The notes under the pieces are model-generated. The model did no database searches. It was not told the DNA's origin and saw only the letters and a list, made by a program, of their open reading frames with translations. A program made the position numbers and the translations under genes. From Eutrigla gurnardus (Eukaryota; Chordata; Actinopteri; Perciformes; Triglidae), in the NCBI GenBank assembly GCA_963514095.1, contig OY741271.1, positions 9,111,604 through 9,175,603 of the forward strand: 64,000 bases of DNA, in the 5' to 3' direction. Positions within the stretch are counted from its first letter, which is position 1; every line of letters starts with the position of its first letter. Below, one piece after another: positions 43,101 through 56,200 of this stretch.

Positions 43101-46100
43101 TTTGACTTTGAACACATCACTGAACCAAAAAAGTCCCGCCCCCTTGGAAATAAGCCTTGACAGACAGGCAGGCCATCCAAATATTTTCTCCNNNNNNNNN
43201 NNNNNNNNNNNNNNNNNNNNNNNNNNNNNNNNNNNNNNNNNNNNNNNNNNNNNNNNNNNNNNNNNNNNNNNNNNNNNNNNNNNNNNNNNNNNNNNNNNNN
43301 NNNNNNNNNNNNNNNNNNNNNNNNNNNNNNNNNNNNNNNNNNNNNNNNNNNNNNNNNNNNNNNNNNNNNNNNNNNNNNNNNNNNNNNNNNNCTCGCTGCT
43401 ATAATATTCACCGTCTAGGACGTTTCTCAAGGGTGTTCCGATAGTATTGACTGGCCTACATTCCTTAGTGCTTTTACTCTGTGATGCTGCGATGGTGGAA
43501 ATCATCACAATTTAGTGATGAAAGCAGGACCACTCGGACTCAGCCGGTCCTCGGGAAACTAACTGCAGGAAGGGTTTGAATATCAGCGATGGTTTTACGT
43601 TCAGCCCCTTGGGAACCCAGAAATGAAGGGTTAATTGTTTTCTGCTATTTTCTTGATTTTGTGAATTGCACCGTTCCTTTCCTATTTAATCTAATTATGA
43701 CTTGACTCTTTGCCAATTCTGGGCAAATCCTTTTTATTATATATTTAGATGGAATTTTGAGAATTGAGAGAGAGCAACACTGCTCAATGCTGTTGAAGGG
43801 CTGATCAATTGGGAGCATGAGCTTTCATTGCATCTGCTACGTTTTTAACTGGCAGAATGTGCATTTAAGCTGCTCTGTTATTGCCTTTCCTAATTTCCTA
43901 TTCTTTTGATGGGTTTTATTGCAAGTCGTTGCATTCCTTAAACCTCAACAAATTTTGTTTACTGTCAACCTGAGCACTAGACGCAGCAGCTCCCCTAGTA
44001 TTGCTTTAGAGGCATTTATTAGTGCTGCCTTCTAGCAAAGTAAAACTGTTGAAAATCCAACTTTTTCTTGGTCGTCAAGCTCAACTCCACGTACGTCAGG
44101 TCCTGGTCACTGGTTTCATTCCGATGCCTGGACCTCTGGGGACTTATTGATAGCAGCGCTTTTGTTTTCACAGCGTGGAAAAAAGAAAAAGCGTCCCGGC
44201 TCCTCTTTAAGAAACTATATCGTGAGCAGCTCTGTTACTCGAAGACGGTTCAATTTAGAACGTGACTCCTTGTTGCGTAGGCAAGATTATTTTTCCCCAC
44301 TCCTCCATGGTGCGTGCCATCATCATTAGCAGTCTTCTGCACAATAGCTAATTAGCTTTCTCATCTCCGTCTGCCTTTCCCATCCTGACTCGACTCGGCT
44401 AATCCCAGCCAATTACGAATAAAAGCTTCCTCGCCGGCTATATAGATACGTGTGTTAGTTTGTGTGTGTTGCTGTGTACTATGCTACGCATGCTTCTCAA
44501 TGGTAGTTTTTGCACCATAAACACATACCCCCCGGGGTGACACTTGAGTGATTTTCAATGTCAAGCCACTTGTGAGAAGGATGGCACCGTGCCTGTCCTA
44601 ATCACTTCAGACAGACGTAGACCTATCGCAAAAACATCATTTAAAAAAAAAGGCCTGCCAAGATACAATGGCTGCATTATTTCATGGGTCCCGACTGTGG
44701 CGTTAAACTCTGCATGTCTCCGAAGGTTCTTTGTCATGCTGTGGCGGGCGGTGTAATCAGTCTGACATAAGGGGGTTTTTGAAATGTTTTTGTTTGAATT
44801 TCTGTCAAGAGAAAGTCTTAATCCCAAAGGCTATATGAAAACACAAATCCATCTCTTTCCATAATGCTGACAGGCCCCTGAAAGATGCACTGACTATCCC
44901 TGAATTTCAATTCTGTCGGCATCAAAGAACGGGACCTGAGGATGAATATAGTCTCTTTGTTTTTCCAGTGGCGGAGAGGAGAGGGGCTTACATGCCACTG
45001 TTCAACGGAGACTCTTACCTGGAGCTGAAGGGGCTCCATGTCTACGGGCATGATCTGCGGTAAGTCCATGTCTCTGCATGGGACACACAGTCGTCCCTGC
45101 ATGCATTACTAAACACGGGATGTCTTGTCGTTTTCATGGGGTAAACGTGTTCTGGTCCTAATGCAGAGCTGCCTTCTCTAAGCCTGAACTCACATAACAT
45201 ACCTTCTAGGCCTTAGCATGTAGAATGAACACAGTAGTCTCTCTGCCTTATTTCCATATAGACAGAGTACCAGTGCACCAAAAACAGGCACATTCTGTGT
45301 AAGTCTCGGGATGTGTGTAGTCCTGTCTCTCAGACATTCTGTTCCACTGCTTTGCTTTTCTTCTTGCAGACAAAAGGTCAGCATGACAGTCATTCTCATG
45401 GCAAACGACTCCAACGGTTTGATCTTCTACAACGGCCAGAAATCGGACGGGAAAGGAGACTTCATCTCTCTCTCCCTGAATGAGGGCATCCTGGAGTTCC
45501 GCTACGACCTGGGGAAGGGACCCGCCACCATCCGGTTAGCATCAGGCTTTATTTAACTTTTACAGCTCGGGAACATAAAGAAAAAAGAAGACTAAGATAT
45601 TTGAAGGGCTATAATCTATAATAAAATGTTTGTGTGTAATTCAGGAGCAAGGAGCCAATCCAGCTGAACGTGTGGAACACCATCAACTTGGAGCGCTCCA
45701 ACCGGAAGGGAGAGATCATGGTGAACAAGAAGGACCCCGTCCGAGGGGAGGCGCCGGTAAGAAGAGCGAGCTAACAAGCTCCTGCTTGTGGTCTGATGGG
45801 AAGCGATGGGTCTATTCAACGCTCAGCCTCGCTTGTGTCGTCCATACTGTATCTGCTTTGACGTCTGCGGGCTTCGGTGCTACTATTCTTTTTACCTTGT
45901 TCATTGCAGCATGCAATCCTTGCCCTTGCCCCAGCCAGTGTTGAATCAGCAAATTTCCCACTTTTGCTATGGTTCTTCACACCATGCTTCATTTGTTGAG
46001 AATCCCCCCCCTTGACATCTGTCAAGGTAAGGAAGGAATGAAGAGCTCCAGATCTGTCTTAATTCTGGACGCTCAGTAATTCCACAAAACACATCTTGCT

Positions 46101-47158
46101 GCCTTCGTCCAGGAGATAAAACTTGGCGTTGCATGTTGAAAGCGAAAGCAGCTTTTGCTGCTGGTACACAGTCCATTTATGAATTCAGCCTTTGAGTTGG
46201 TATCTGGAGGCAGATAAAGGAGATACAGCAGCAGCAGCAGCAGCGAGAAGGGCGTAATGAAAGTCTTCAGCCCTGCGTCTAGACCAATAAAGCAGGTACA
46301 CGCTTCCAAGGGAAGGCGATCTAATAGTTTGATAAGCCTGTAAGTCACCCAATTATATTAAACAGTGTAATTTGTGATTATGAACATGCACTCTGTCAAC
46401 TCATCTCCCTCTAAGACGCATCGCTCTCCTCCGTCTTTACTCTCTGGCGCGGCGCTCTCCTCCCCCCACTGGCTCCCATCGTCTGTATGGTAATTGTGTT
46501 TTACTCCGGCAACAGAGGCAGAAAATCTTATTAAAAGAAGAGAGCAAGGGAGAAGCGAAAAGATTGGTGGAGGGTGGGAGGGGGGTAACGCAAGAGATGA
46601 GCTGAGACTAGTTATGGAGCTCAATGCGGAGACCCCATCCAGAGTGGCTCTCCGCTAATTCTCTCCTCCTCCTTCTTAAAGAGCAAAGAGGGGGTTACAG
46701 TACGCGCTGCTTAGAGAAGCCAATATTATATCAAAGGTGGTCACACACGGGCACATGTATGGTTACATATTGCATGCTGGGAGTGTTCATCAAATCAAAG
46801 ACGGCTCTGCTGCCAACATGATGAAGAACACACTTTCAAAGGCGTATAGGTGCGGATGGGAGGAATGAATGGCAGCACTCTCTAAATGAGGCTGGCTGAA
46901 GTGGCTCCACTCACTCTGCAATCCACAAAGTCCATCTTTTCTTAATGGCACCATCTGCTTTGCGCATGGTATTTTTAGACTTGGCTGTCTTATTTTGTAT
47001 CCACTCTCTCAAAGTGTGAACTCACTCGCTGTTTTTGCCCAAGGTTACGCCCAAGACGCATGCGCAAAGAAATGGGTTCTCCACATTTCTAGTATTCTTA
47101 TCTAATCTCACTTCTCCGTGCTACACTGCAGCTATGTGTGATGCTCTTACACGTGTGC

Positions 47159-47248
<90 letters not shown>

Positions 47249-50200
47249 TTGTGGGCCTTTGCACCTGCTAGCTCTGCTGTAGATCTGCATGCCTCACTGT
47301 GCACAGATACCTACTAGTCTTCCCCTAATAACTCTCTTCCTCCCTATTCTCTTTCCTTCTCTATGATATGCCGTCTGGAAATAAGAAATCACGCAAGGTA
47401 ATGAGACAAGTCCCAGTCACACCTTAGCCCATGTTTCATTTGAGTCCTTCACTATGTCCTCTCACCCCCATCTCTCCATGCAACAACAGCACAGGAAAAA
47501 AAAGGGTACTTTCTGCAGAGCTGCAGCTTTAAAGGGGCCAGATCTGTTAGAAAACTTGACCATTTCATAAGTCCACACACACACACACACACACACACAC
47601 AAAGGAAGTAGAGATGCTCTTAAAGAACGCGGTTTGGCTTTCACCTCGGTCCATCTGCTGTGTGGGTGGGAGGGGGTGAGAAGGTGGGAGGGGAGAAGAC
47701 AGCCATCTTTGTGACGGCCATTGTTTTTTAGCAACAAAGAAACGTCTTCATTAGTCGGGCGTAGGCGGGGATATCACGCCAGTGCCGCGTGGCCGGCGGA
47801 AAGTGAGAGGAAAAAAGGCCGGGGAAGGCGAGCGAAGGGGAGGACATATGACGTCGGAGAGCAAGCGAGGTGCCAAGCCAAGCCGAGCTGTTCTTTGATC
47901 ATCTGCTCTCAAACGGGACCAATCCTCCGGAACATCAGAAAGTTGCTCACTCAGTCACTCACTCACTTGCCCATAACAACACAAACACCACTCACTAAAC
48001 ATCACCGGGCAGGAGTCACTCCATGGAACCAGCTGCCTGCAGATTATCACCTGTGTGAGACGAAACCACATTTCACTGCATGAAACCTCACTTTAGAGTC
48101 ATAGAAGAGTAACTTTACGCAGGTAGTGTGTGCTCAAATTCTAGACCGCCACGTCATAAAGGTGCCACATCTGAAACCAGATGAAAAAAGGTCCAGGGGA
48201 GCATGTTCAATATGCATCTATAACCTTTAACTGCAGAGTAAGAGAGCGTCGCAGAGCACTGAGTTCAGATAAAGAGCCCGAGGCGGCCCGACTCTACCCT
48301 CCAATCGGTGACAACTTTTGGCTGAACCGAGAGGCCCCGGCAACGTCTGCTGGGTCCCGCAGCGTTGGCCAATGTCCCCGCCCCGTTCTCTGTTGGACGC
48401 GGCTCAAGGTGCAGTGACACAGCCCCGGGCTTCAACCAAGCACCGCTGCCTCCTGCACTCCAAATCCCATCCGAAATAAAAGCCCAGCCGGTGCCAGCTT
48501 GCCTTCACAAAGCCTGTTTATTTGGCCCCTTCCATCATTTTTCCAGCAATTAACTCCACTTTAACCCTCTGGCAATTACTGCTCCACATAAAATAAAGAC
48601 CATTAATTCCTTCCATCTGAAGAGGGACGACTCTCACTTGCAAGAGAGGGGAGCAGAAGCGAGAAGCGGCACCTTGCTAATGCAAAGCAATTGTCCCAAA
48701 GGTTCGGCGGAAGAAATCGAATTTCATAGCCGTCTGCCTCACAATTAATGTTTCTCCACACATAACTGTTTGAAAGGTCGCTGCCTATGATCAGCTATTC
48801 ATTAGAGATGTCTGCTAAGAAGCATCTATATCTCATGTCCAGCCTGGCCCTGATCTCCCTTTGTAGTCTCTTTATATGTCTCACAGATAGAGGATAATTG
48901 ACCACTCTCTGAGAGACATAGAAATCAATTATGTTGTAATGTATCGAGTGTATTGACGTGGAAAGAAGGCGAGGAAGTGCAGTTAAAGCGTCTGTCGGCT
49001 ACAATATGAATAAGTCTTTCTTTTTTTTATGGGGTAATCTATATGACTGTGACATGTCTGCAAATGTGTTTTATGAAACTCACCTTTTTTTTTTTTTTAT
49101 CTCGACTAAAAGGATACAACTTTTTTTTTCATGCTCCCTGGACACAAACACATAACTCCACTCAAGCAAAAGCTGTAAACCATTACGTCCTGAACAGAAA
49201 AAGCCCTGAGAGGAATTGGCGATGGGTTACGGAAGAGATTAAATTAAGCGTTTTTAGTGATAAATGTGAAGCTTTTTGTCTTTTTCTTTTTTCCCGTACA
49301 ATTTTGCACAGCTCTTGCTCACCATGCCTCTTTGTGTCCCATCTCATCAGAACCTGCACGTAGATCTTAACCTGAAAGAGTCTCTTTTTGTTGGCGGAGC
49401 TCCCGATTACAGCCGACTAGCCAGAGTCGCTGCGCTCACGGACGGCTTCAAGGGAACCATCCAGAAGGTAACCGTGACAAGCCTCTATTCCTTGAAGCAG
49501 TATGATGTCATTGGCTCCGCTTGTGGACTCTACTGATGTGTATATATGTTATTTTAATATCTCTTGTGCCCTTAGCAGCAGTTATTAGCTGGACTACATA
49601 CCCCCATATTAGTCCATTTCAGTTCTAAACTGGCATGGTGACGGGCAGTGGCTCTGCTCATTTGGATTAGCATACACTAATAATAGAATGCAGATTTTGA
49701 AGTCCCTCCCTTTCACTACTCTCAGATCTTCCGCTGACAGCCTTCCAGTTTTATTTATTTTTTTCTCCTCCACTTTCCAGCAAAAAGCTCATCTCTGAGT
49801 GCCAAAAATAACCCAGCAGAACAAAGGCAGGATGTTACTGTTTGTGCAAACTTGTCATTAGTTCTCCACTGCAAACTTTCCCTTGACAGTTTCCAGCAAA
49901 TCAAAAGCTAAATGTGGCGTTTGTCTTACTCAGCCTGTGGGGAATAGTTAATTACGAGGGAGGCGGCGTGTATTCTCAGTTTGATGTGCTGGTTAACGTG
50001 TGTGTTCTATCATCATTTTACCTGTGTGGCAACGGTGCACGTTGAGAGGAAGCACATGTTTCACCAGAATCTACAGCGTGACTGTATAATGCCGTTTGTT
50101 CTAAGGATGGGCGCCCATAATGAGGTTTAATGATCATTCAGCAGGAAACACAACGCCCTTGGACGACCACCAAGTAACAAATTATAATCTCCCAGTGATT

Positions 50201-53200
50201 TGCGACGAGGAGGGAAATTAAATCAGATAAATTTGACAACTAACGCAATGAAACAGAGGTACAAGATTTAAAAGCAAGACTAGAATCAGAAAGGTTATCT
50301 TCAACAAAAGGTTAAACAATTAATATCAAGAGTTTTACATAAACACAGGAGTGTGTGTGTGATTATGCTGATTTAGCTGCAATATCTTATCTTAGAAACA
50401 GACATGTAGGAGTAGAAAAACGAAGCCTGCATTTAAAGACTAGTCATTCAAATTTAGCTTCTAGGGACTTAAAGTCTGACATGCAATAGAATGTGTAGCC
50501 TTACTGGAGTATGGAGTATATATTCACTGTGTGTTATGTAAAAGAGTGATGTCACATATTTCTGTGCACCAATGAGAATTTCCAAACATTTGAATAACAG
50601 CGGATCAGACGTCCTGATAACACCTGAGGGTTTCATCCATACTTCAACTTTAACTGTTGATTATTTAGTAAGGAGCATTTAATTATATACATTATATTAA
50701 TAGAAGAAAGGTTTTGGGGGTATTTAAAGTGGTACTCCAGTGATTTAGTCCTCCAACTTAAGTTGAAGGACTCCCAAGACAAATTAAAACCACAAGGGTC
50801 AACCACATGATTTTATGACAGCAGCTTTGTGATTTTAGTTTGAGTTCAAAAATTAAACTACAAACTACATCTGCTGATCTTGAAATCTCTTCATTAATTG
50901 ATCTTATAATTGCTATAATAATAGCTGTTAGAAGTGCTGTGCTTGTATCTGACTTTGTGTGCTTTGTCCATAAAACAGTCAGTTTTAGACCCCGAATAAT
51001 AACCGTTCCAAACCCGTCACCAATCACATTCAAGCAGACTTAAGTCGAATGCAGTGAAAGATGAGCTTTGGCTCCTTGTGAAACAATCCCGTCGTACATG
51101 TCGTCTTTCAACTCCAACTTTAAGCAACTGTAAACAATGAGCAGTGGACAGAAAAGTCCAGATCTCCGACAGCATCACCGGAACCACGGACATACAGCTC
51201 CTTGACCTCCATCGTCAGACCGATAGCCAAAAGGTTTCTGCCCAAACTGTCCAGTCAGAGTTACCTGTCAGTCTGTATAAGAGCAGCAACCAGACTAGAA
51301 CTAAACAGTAAATCATGTTTTCCCTGGTCCGGACCGAATCAACAGAACTCCAGGTGTGAAAGCAGCCCCAGGCTTCAAATGTCCCATCCAACAAAGAGCA
51401 GTTTTGTAAGAGCAAAGGTCTTACAAAACTACTGCCTGACAAATACCCACATCTTTTCTCTCCGTACCTCAAATAGGTAACATTAATATTATGTAAATGT
51501 GTGTCCTCCGAGCCCACACTGGGATCACCCTAACCCCCAGACGTGGAATGAATCCTCCAGAGCCACAAAAGACATTAAGCAAAGCCACAGTTGTACAAAA
51601 CATGACAAATGAGCTGACCTTTAACCTAAAGTATGTGAAAGGTCCTCAGTGCCCTGTTAACCCTGTGTTTCCTGCTCCCAGATCATTCTGATGGGAACCC
51701 CCATCCTCAGAGAGGAGAACGCCCTGAGCTCCAGCAACATAGCCATGTTCCAGGACCACCCGTGCTCCCAGGAGCCCTGCCACAACGGCGGCCGCTGCAA
51801 CCCCATGCTGGACACCTACGAGTGCGTCTGTCTCAGTGGTTTCTCAGGGGGACGCTGTCAGAACAGTGAGTATCTCTTTGTTATTGTCCGTTCCTACAGA
51901 CACATTACATTTCTCCATATCCTTAATCTTGACACATTGTTTACCAGCAACACAGACCACCACATAATGGCAGTACTAACCGTTTCCTCCTCCAACATAA
52001 TGTGGTTTTACTCTAAAATAGTACATGGCAGCGTTTCGGCTGCTGGTAAAGTGTAGTATGAGTGGGAATGAAATCAGCCATACTTTACGTAACACAGTTT
52101 GTTCTTGGCTTGCCTCAATGGAAGGCAAACTGCAAGTCTCATCTTTTACTGCTTAAATAATACCTTTGTCTCCTTTATGTTCTGTCGAGGCAATAGGAAT
52201 AATGGAAATATGAGACATGCGATGTCTCTTTTATATTACCGTACTTATATATATTGATTTTCAAGCAAGTAGCGGTTATGAAATTTATGGAACGTGTCAA
52301 CTGAATATTCATGAAATGCTCTTTTCAAGAGTTGCACATCATTTCATCATCTCCTCGTCATCCTGCCAGACATACACTCACTCTGGCCCCGATCTGTCTT
52401 CCACACCGCCTTCGCCATTAACCTTGTGCGCGTGGCCGGCTGTCCCTCTCCCGTTAATTAAAACCACAAAACGCACCGGCACTCCCCCCGTCCCATTTGC
52501 TCACGCTCCGTTGCCTTCGGCTCTGATAACTGAACCCCCTGTCCTATTGATTGGTGTGATCTCATCCTCTGAACAATCCTCCTCCCCCCCCCTCCCTCAC
52601 AGCCATCTACGAGAAGTCTGCCGGAGAGACGGAGGCCATTGCCTTTGACGGGCGGACGTTCATCGAGTACCACAACGCTGTTACCAAGAGGTAAGGAAGA
52701 GGGCAAGGGGAACATCCTCATCTATGCAGCTTCAGCCAGCATCTCCATCGTAATAACTATTAGCCAAATAACCCCTCTGTCTATCCATCCCCTCCCTCGG
52801 TTAGCCGTGATGACAGCGATGATGATATCATCAGTGCTTAGGCTTCAGGGTGAACTAGGCGCCTGGCTAATAGCCCCCCCCCTCCCATCCCTCGTCCACT
52901 GCAGTCTTGCCTCTGCTGACAGCATTTCACTAATTAGCCCGGCGGTTAACAATCACAGTGTTGCCCTGAGAGCGCTCAGTTCGCTCCGTGGCCTCCTGGG
53001 CAATAAGCACACACTCACCATTCAAATTTGGACTCTATGTGTGCATGAGTGTTCACCGTAAAGCTGGAGACATGTCCCCTGCAATTTTGAACTCCATACA
53101 AAGGGAAAACGCTGACGAGATGTAAGTGTAAAATGCTTTTTGGAGCGGGTGTTTGAAAAAAGAAAAGAAAGAAGAAATCCTGTCCCTTTAGGCAGCTGAT

Positions 53201-56200
53201 GAGACACTTTTACTCTTCCATCCATCTACAAAGGTTGGCGCCTGCAGGTTGGCATCAACAAAAATGTTTATGTGATCAACCTGAAAGGACATGAAGCAGA
53301 AGGCTCTATATCTTCGTCTCGCAGCTCTTCACACAAACACTCCGGTGTGAAAACCGGGCCGCAGCCTGCAGATCATCACAGTCCCATTGGGGACGACTCA
53401 CTCAGACACGACTGGCTGGAGAACCCTGTCCGATTATATGTGTGTGTGTGTGTGTCTTTTTGTGTATCTTTGCTGTTTGTCCGTGATCTCCAAACATTCC
53501 AGTTGTTTGACCTTTGTCCTGTCCTTCAGTCTCCCTTGTCGTTGTCCATGCACGTGTTGTCTCATATAAATGTCCTTCACTGTCTTTCCTTTTCACTCAA
53601 GCCAACTGACCAATGAGATCCCAGAGTAAGTAGACTTTACGACTGGGTTTTTTGCCCAGCTTTCAATCCAGCCAACCAACTAACAGCAACCTGAAAAAAA
53701 GCCATTTTTGATAGTTAACCCAATTGAAGAGTTTAAAGTATATTCAGTCATGATTTCAGTTTCCAGTCATAACTTCCACACTGAACTCATCTTGACCGTT
53801 TAAGTCCGATGTTACATCCAAGTTCCACAACCATGATTTCATTTGACGGATTCAGTTATTTCGAATACATTTTGCATTCCTTTTTTTTTCCAGTGCAAAG
53901 GGAAGCATGAAAAGTGTGCATGGTAGGCATTGTGCTCAGCCCTCTGAGAAAATGAATTGCTGTACTAAGAATGTGCATTCTCTTTATGCATGGGTGTAAC
54001 TCGTTTGTAAACTAAATGAATTGCCATGCACTTTACGCTGAAGCAGTTGAACCACTGAAAACTGCAAAGTGAGGATATACTACAAAGCCCTTAACCTAGT
54101 TGCTGGTGCCTGTAGAGTCTCTGCTTGGGAAAGCCCTCGGTCATGACTTAGTTATTAAGGGGTTTTCTTTCAGCTCATTAGCTCGGTAAGTAACATCCTT
54201 TTTAAAAAATAAAATCCCACAACGCGACGAAGCAGAATCCCGCTCAAATTAAGCCGACTGGATTCAGCCCAGAGTTCCAATCCACGCCAGGGCTTCTGTC
54301 ATTTCTCTTTTGCCAGATCTCTAACTGTAATTGTGAATAATTACGGAGTCGGGCCGCACAGAGAGGCAGTGACATGTTAATCACAGATTTTGTCTCCCTT
54401 TGTAGATTAGACCACCAATTGAGATCTCTCCTCAGTGTGTAGCCATGGGCATCAATCTCACTTAGCAGGAGGGGACAGTGGTCCTTGGAGCCAGACTGTC
54501 AAAAGTTTAATGGATGTCACATTTACTAAGAGCCTCGATGAGTGTGAGTCTAAGCAAACGCGAGCTGCGATGCTCGCTCTCCCCGAAGGCGTGTCGATCA
54601 ATTCTGCGTGATTTGATTTTGTAAAGGGAATGAAAAAATATTTCTCGGGAGGCCGTTAAGAGCCGGGCGAGGCCAAAATGTTAAAACACCCATCTTGGGT
54701 TAATGCTGCTGTTACTATTTACAGCGCCGTTTGATCGCTCCTCCCTCACCTGTCCGCCCGCATCTGAAAGCTCTGGTCGATTCGCTCAAGCCCCATTATT
54801 TTGGTGACAAATCATATCTGGCCGTGACTCTCAGCTGATATGGCGCTTGACCCCGTTTTTTGACAATTGCCCAATTTTTCTCATTCACGGCTTCCATCTG
54901 TAGACAGAAGGTAATTGCAGCTGCCCCGTGGCGTGCAGCGCCATAAATATAAAGGAGGATACGGGCTTGGAGTAGCATTTCCCCTCTCTGGACACCGACC
55001 ATGACTTACTTAACCTTAATGCCCACATTCTCAACAAAAAAAAGCTCCATCCAAGGGCATTATTCATCCATCTTGATCCGAGTAGTCCCCCAGAGAACCT
55101 GCTTGTGGCGTGATCAGGGCTAAGCTACACACTTCCTATGATCACACAACAGTTGCTATCGACTGTTGACCTGGTCGATATTGTGCTAGAGCAGATAAGT
55201 TATGCTTTTTGCAGCTCCAGGTCTAAACTAGACCTCCTGTGAGTCACCGATTAGGCTCACAACATCCTCCCTCCCTCCCTCCCTTCCTTCCTTCTTTCCT
55301 TCTGGCCTTGTGCGCTTACACTGCATGCCGTTGACTTTCTCCCCTGCTCCCTTAAGTCCCGAGTCTCTGGAGAACCCATCTGACCAGAGGTGAGTCTCTC
55401 TAAAGCTTTAAGACTTTGGTACTGTCCACTCGCCTCCTCATCCTCCCCTCCTCTCCAGACAAGCCCTCCCCCGACCTCTCACAGGGCTAAAGCCTCCTCC
55501 ACCGAGACAATATAGTTTCCATTATTGAGATAGAGTTACCAATACGAATCACAAAGAGCCTCCGCTTCAATTAATTCTGAAGTTCAGAGCACTGATAACG
55601 GCACAAAATCAGTCAGAGCTGCAGCCTCTTCACAGGAGCCGTCCTCCCTGATGGCATGTATTTGTCTAACCACTACTGCCACCTAGAGATGGAATGGAGA
55701 ACAGCACTCTAGAAAGCCTTGAGATAATTTAAATGCATACAAGTAGATACAATCCCTCTACTTACAGAAAAATTCTGCAACAATATGCCAGAAATCTATG
55801 AAGTCAGTGGTGTATGAGAGTCGGAGCGCTGTGCTCCGCCGTTGTTTTATTCATGATATATTCAGCACTTTTAATAACCTTGACCTTATCACTGACAAGC
55901 CGCTCCAATGGAGATTTATTGGGCCCTGTAAGCTCTTGGAGGGTTTGCCAGGAGAGGGTTCACTGAGCTGTGTTTGTGGGTTTTTTTCCTCTCTGGAGAA
56001 AAAAAAAACGATTCTCTTGAATCATACTTTTTTTGTGTTCATGTTTACCTCAGCAGATTTACTTCATCAAGAGGGTCAAAGTTTCCAAACTAAGCATGTT
56101 TTTGAAATTTGATTCTTTCCCTGCTTCTGCTGAGATGAACCAGCTTTATTGTCGGCCTGAGCTGTGGGAGTGGCTTTACCATAAACGCCAAAGTTCAATA

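Larger units (their letters stand above)
45757..47385 (+). other. Intron upstream of the y microexon (1.6 kb)
   Basis: It contains a (CAG)6 run (46226-46243), a long interrupted (TG)n tract (47161-47247) and TGCATG (47286-47291). A pyrimidine-rich stretch (about 47330-47363) is separated from the acceptor by a purine-rich 'ggaaataag', typical of a weak regulated acceptor. Confidence 0.82.

Noticed and set aside
42465..45059. Direct splice of w19 to w20
   Set aside because: Phases 2 and 1 are incompatible and the forced frame meets a TGA inside w20; exons are missing instead.
47035..47304. ORFs with long Cys-Val or Thr-His repeats
   Set aside because: Pure (TG/CA)n microsatellite translation; the same applies to ORFs at 1675-2007, 5110-5334, 27613-27863 and 35385-35856.
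45645..49467. Idea that the y insert is absent in this fish because no ORF of useful size lies between w22 and w24
   Set aside because: A 12-nt exon encoding K-S-R-K with proper AG/GT borders was found at 47386-47397.
51202..51480. Arg/Ser-rich ORF before w25
   Set aside because: No family signature and no matching splice donor in phase 0; it lies in intronic sequence that includes the 51400-51430 hairpin.
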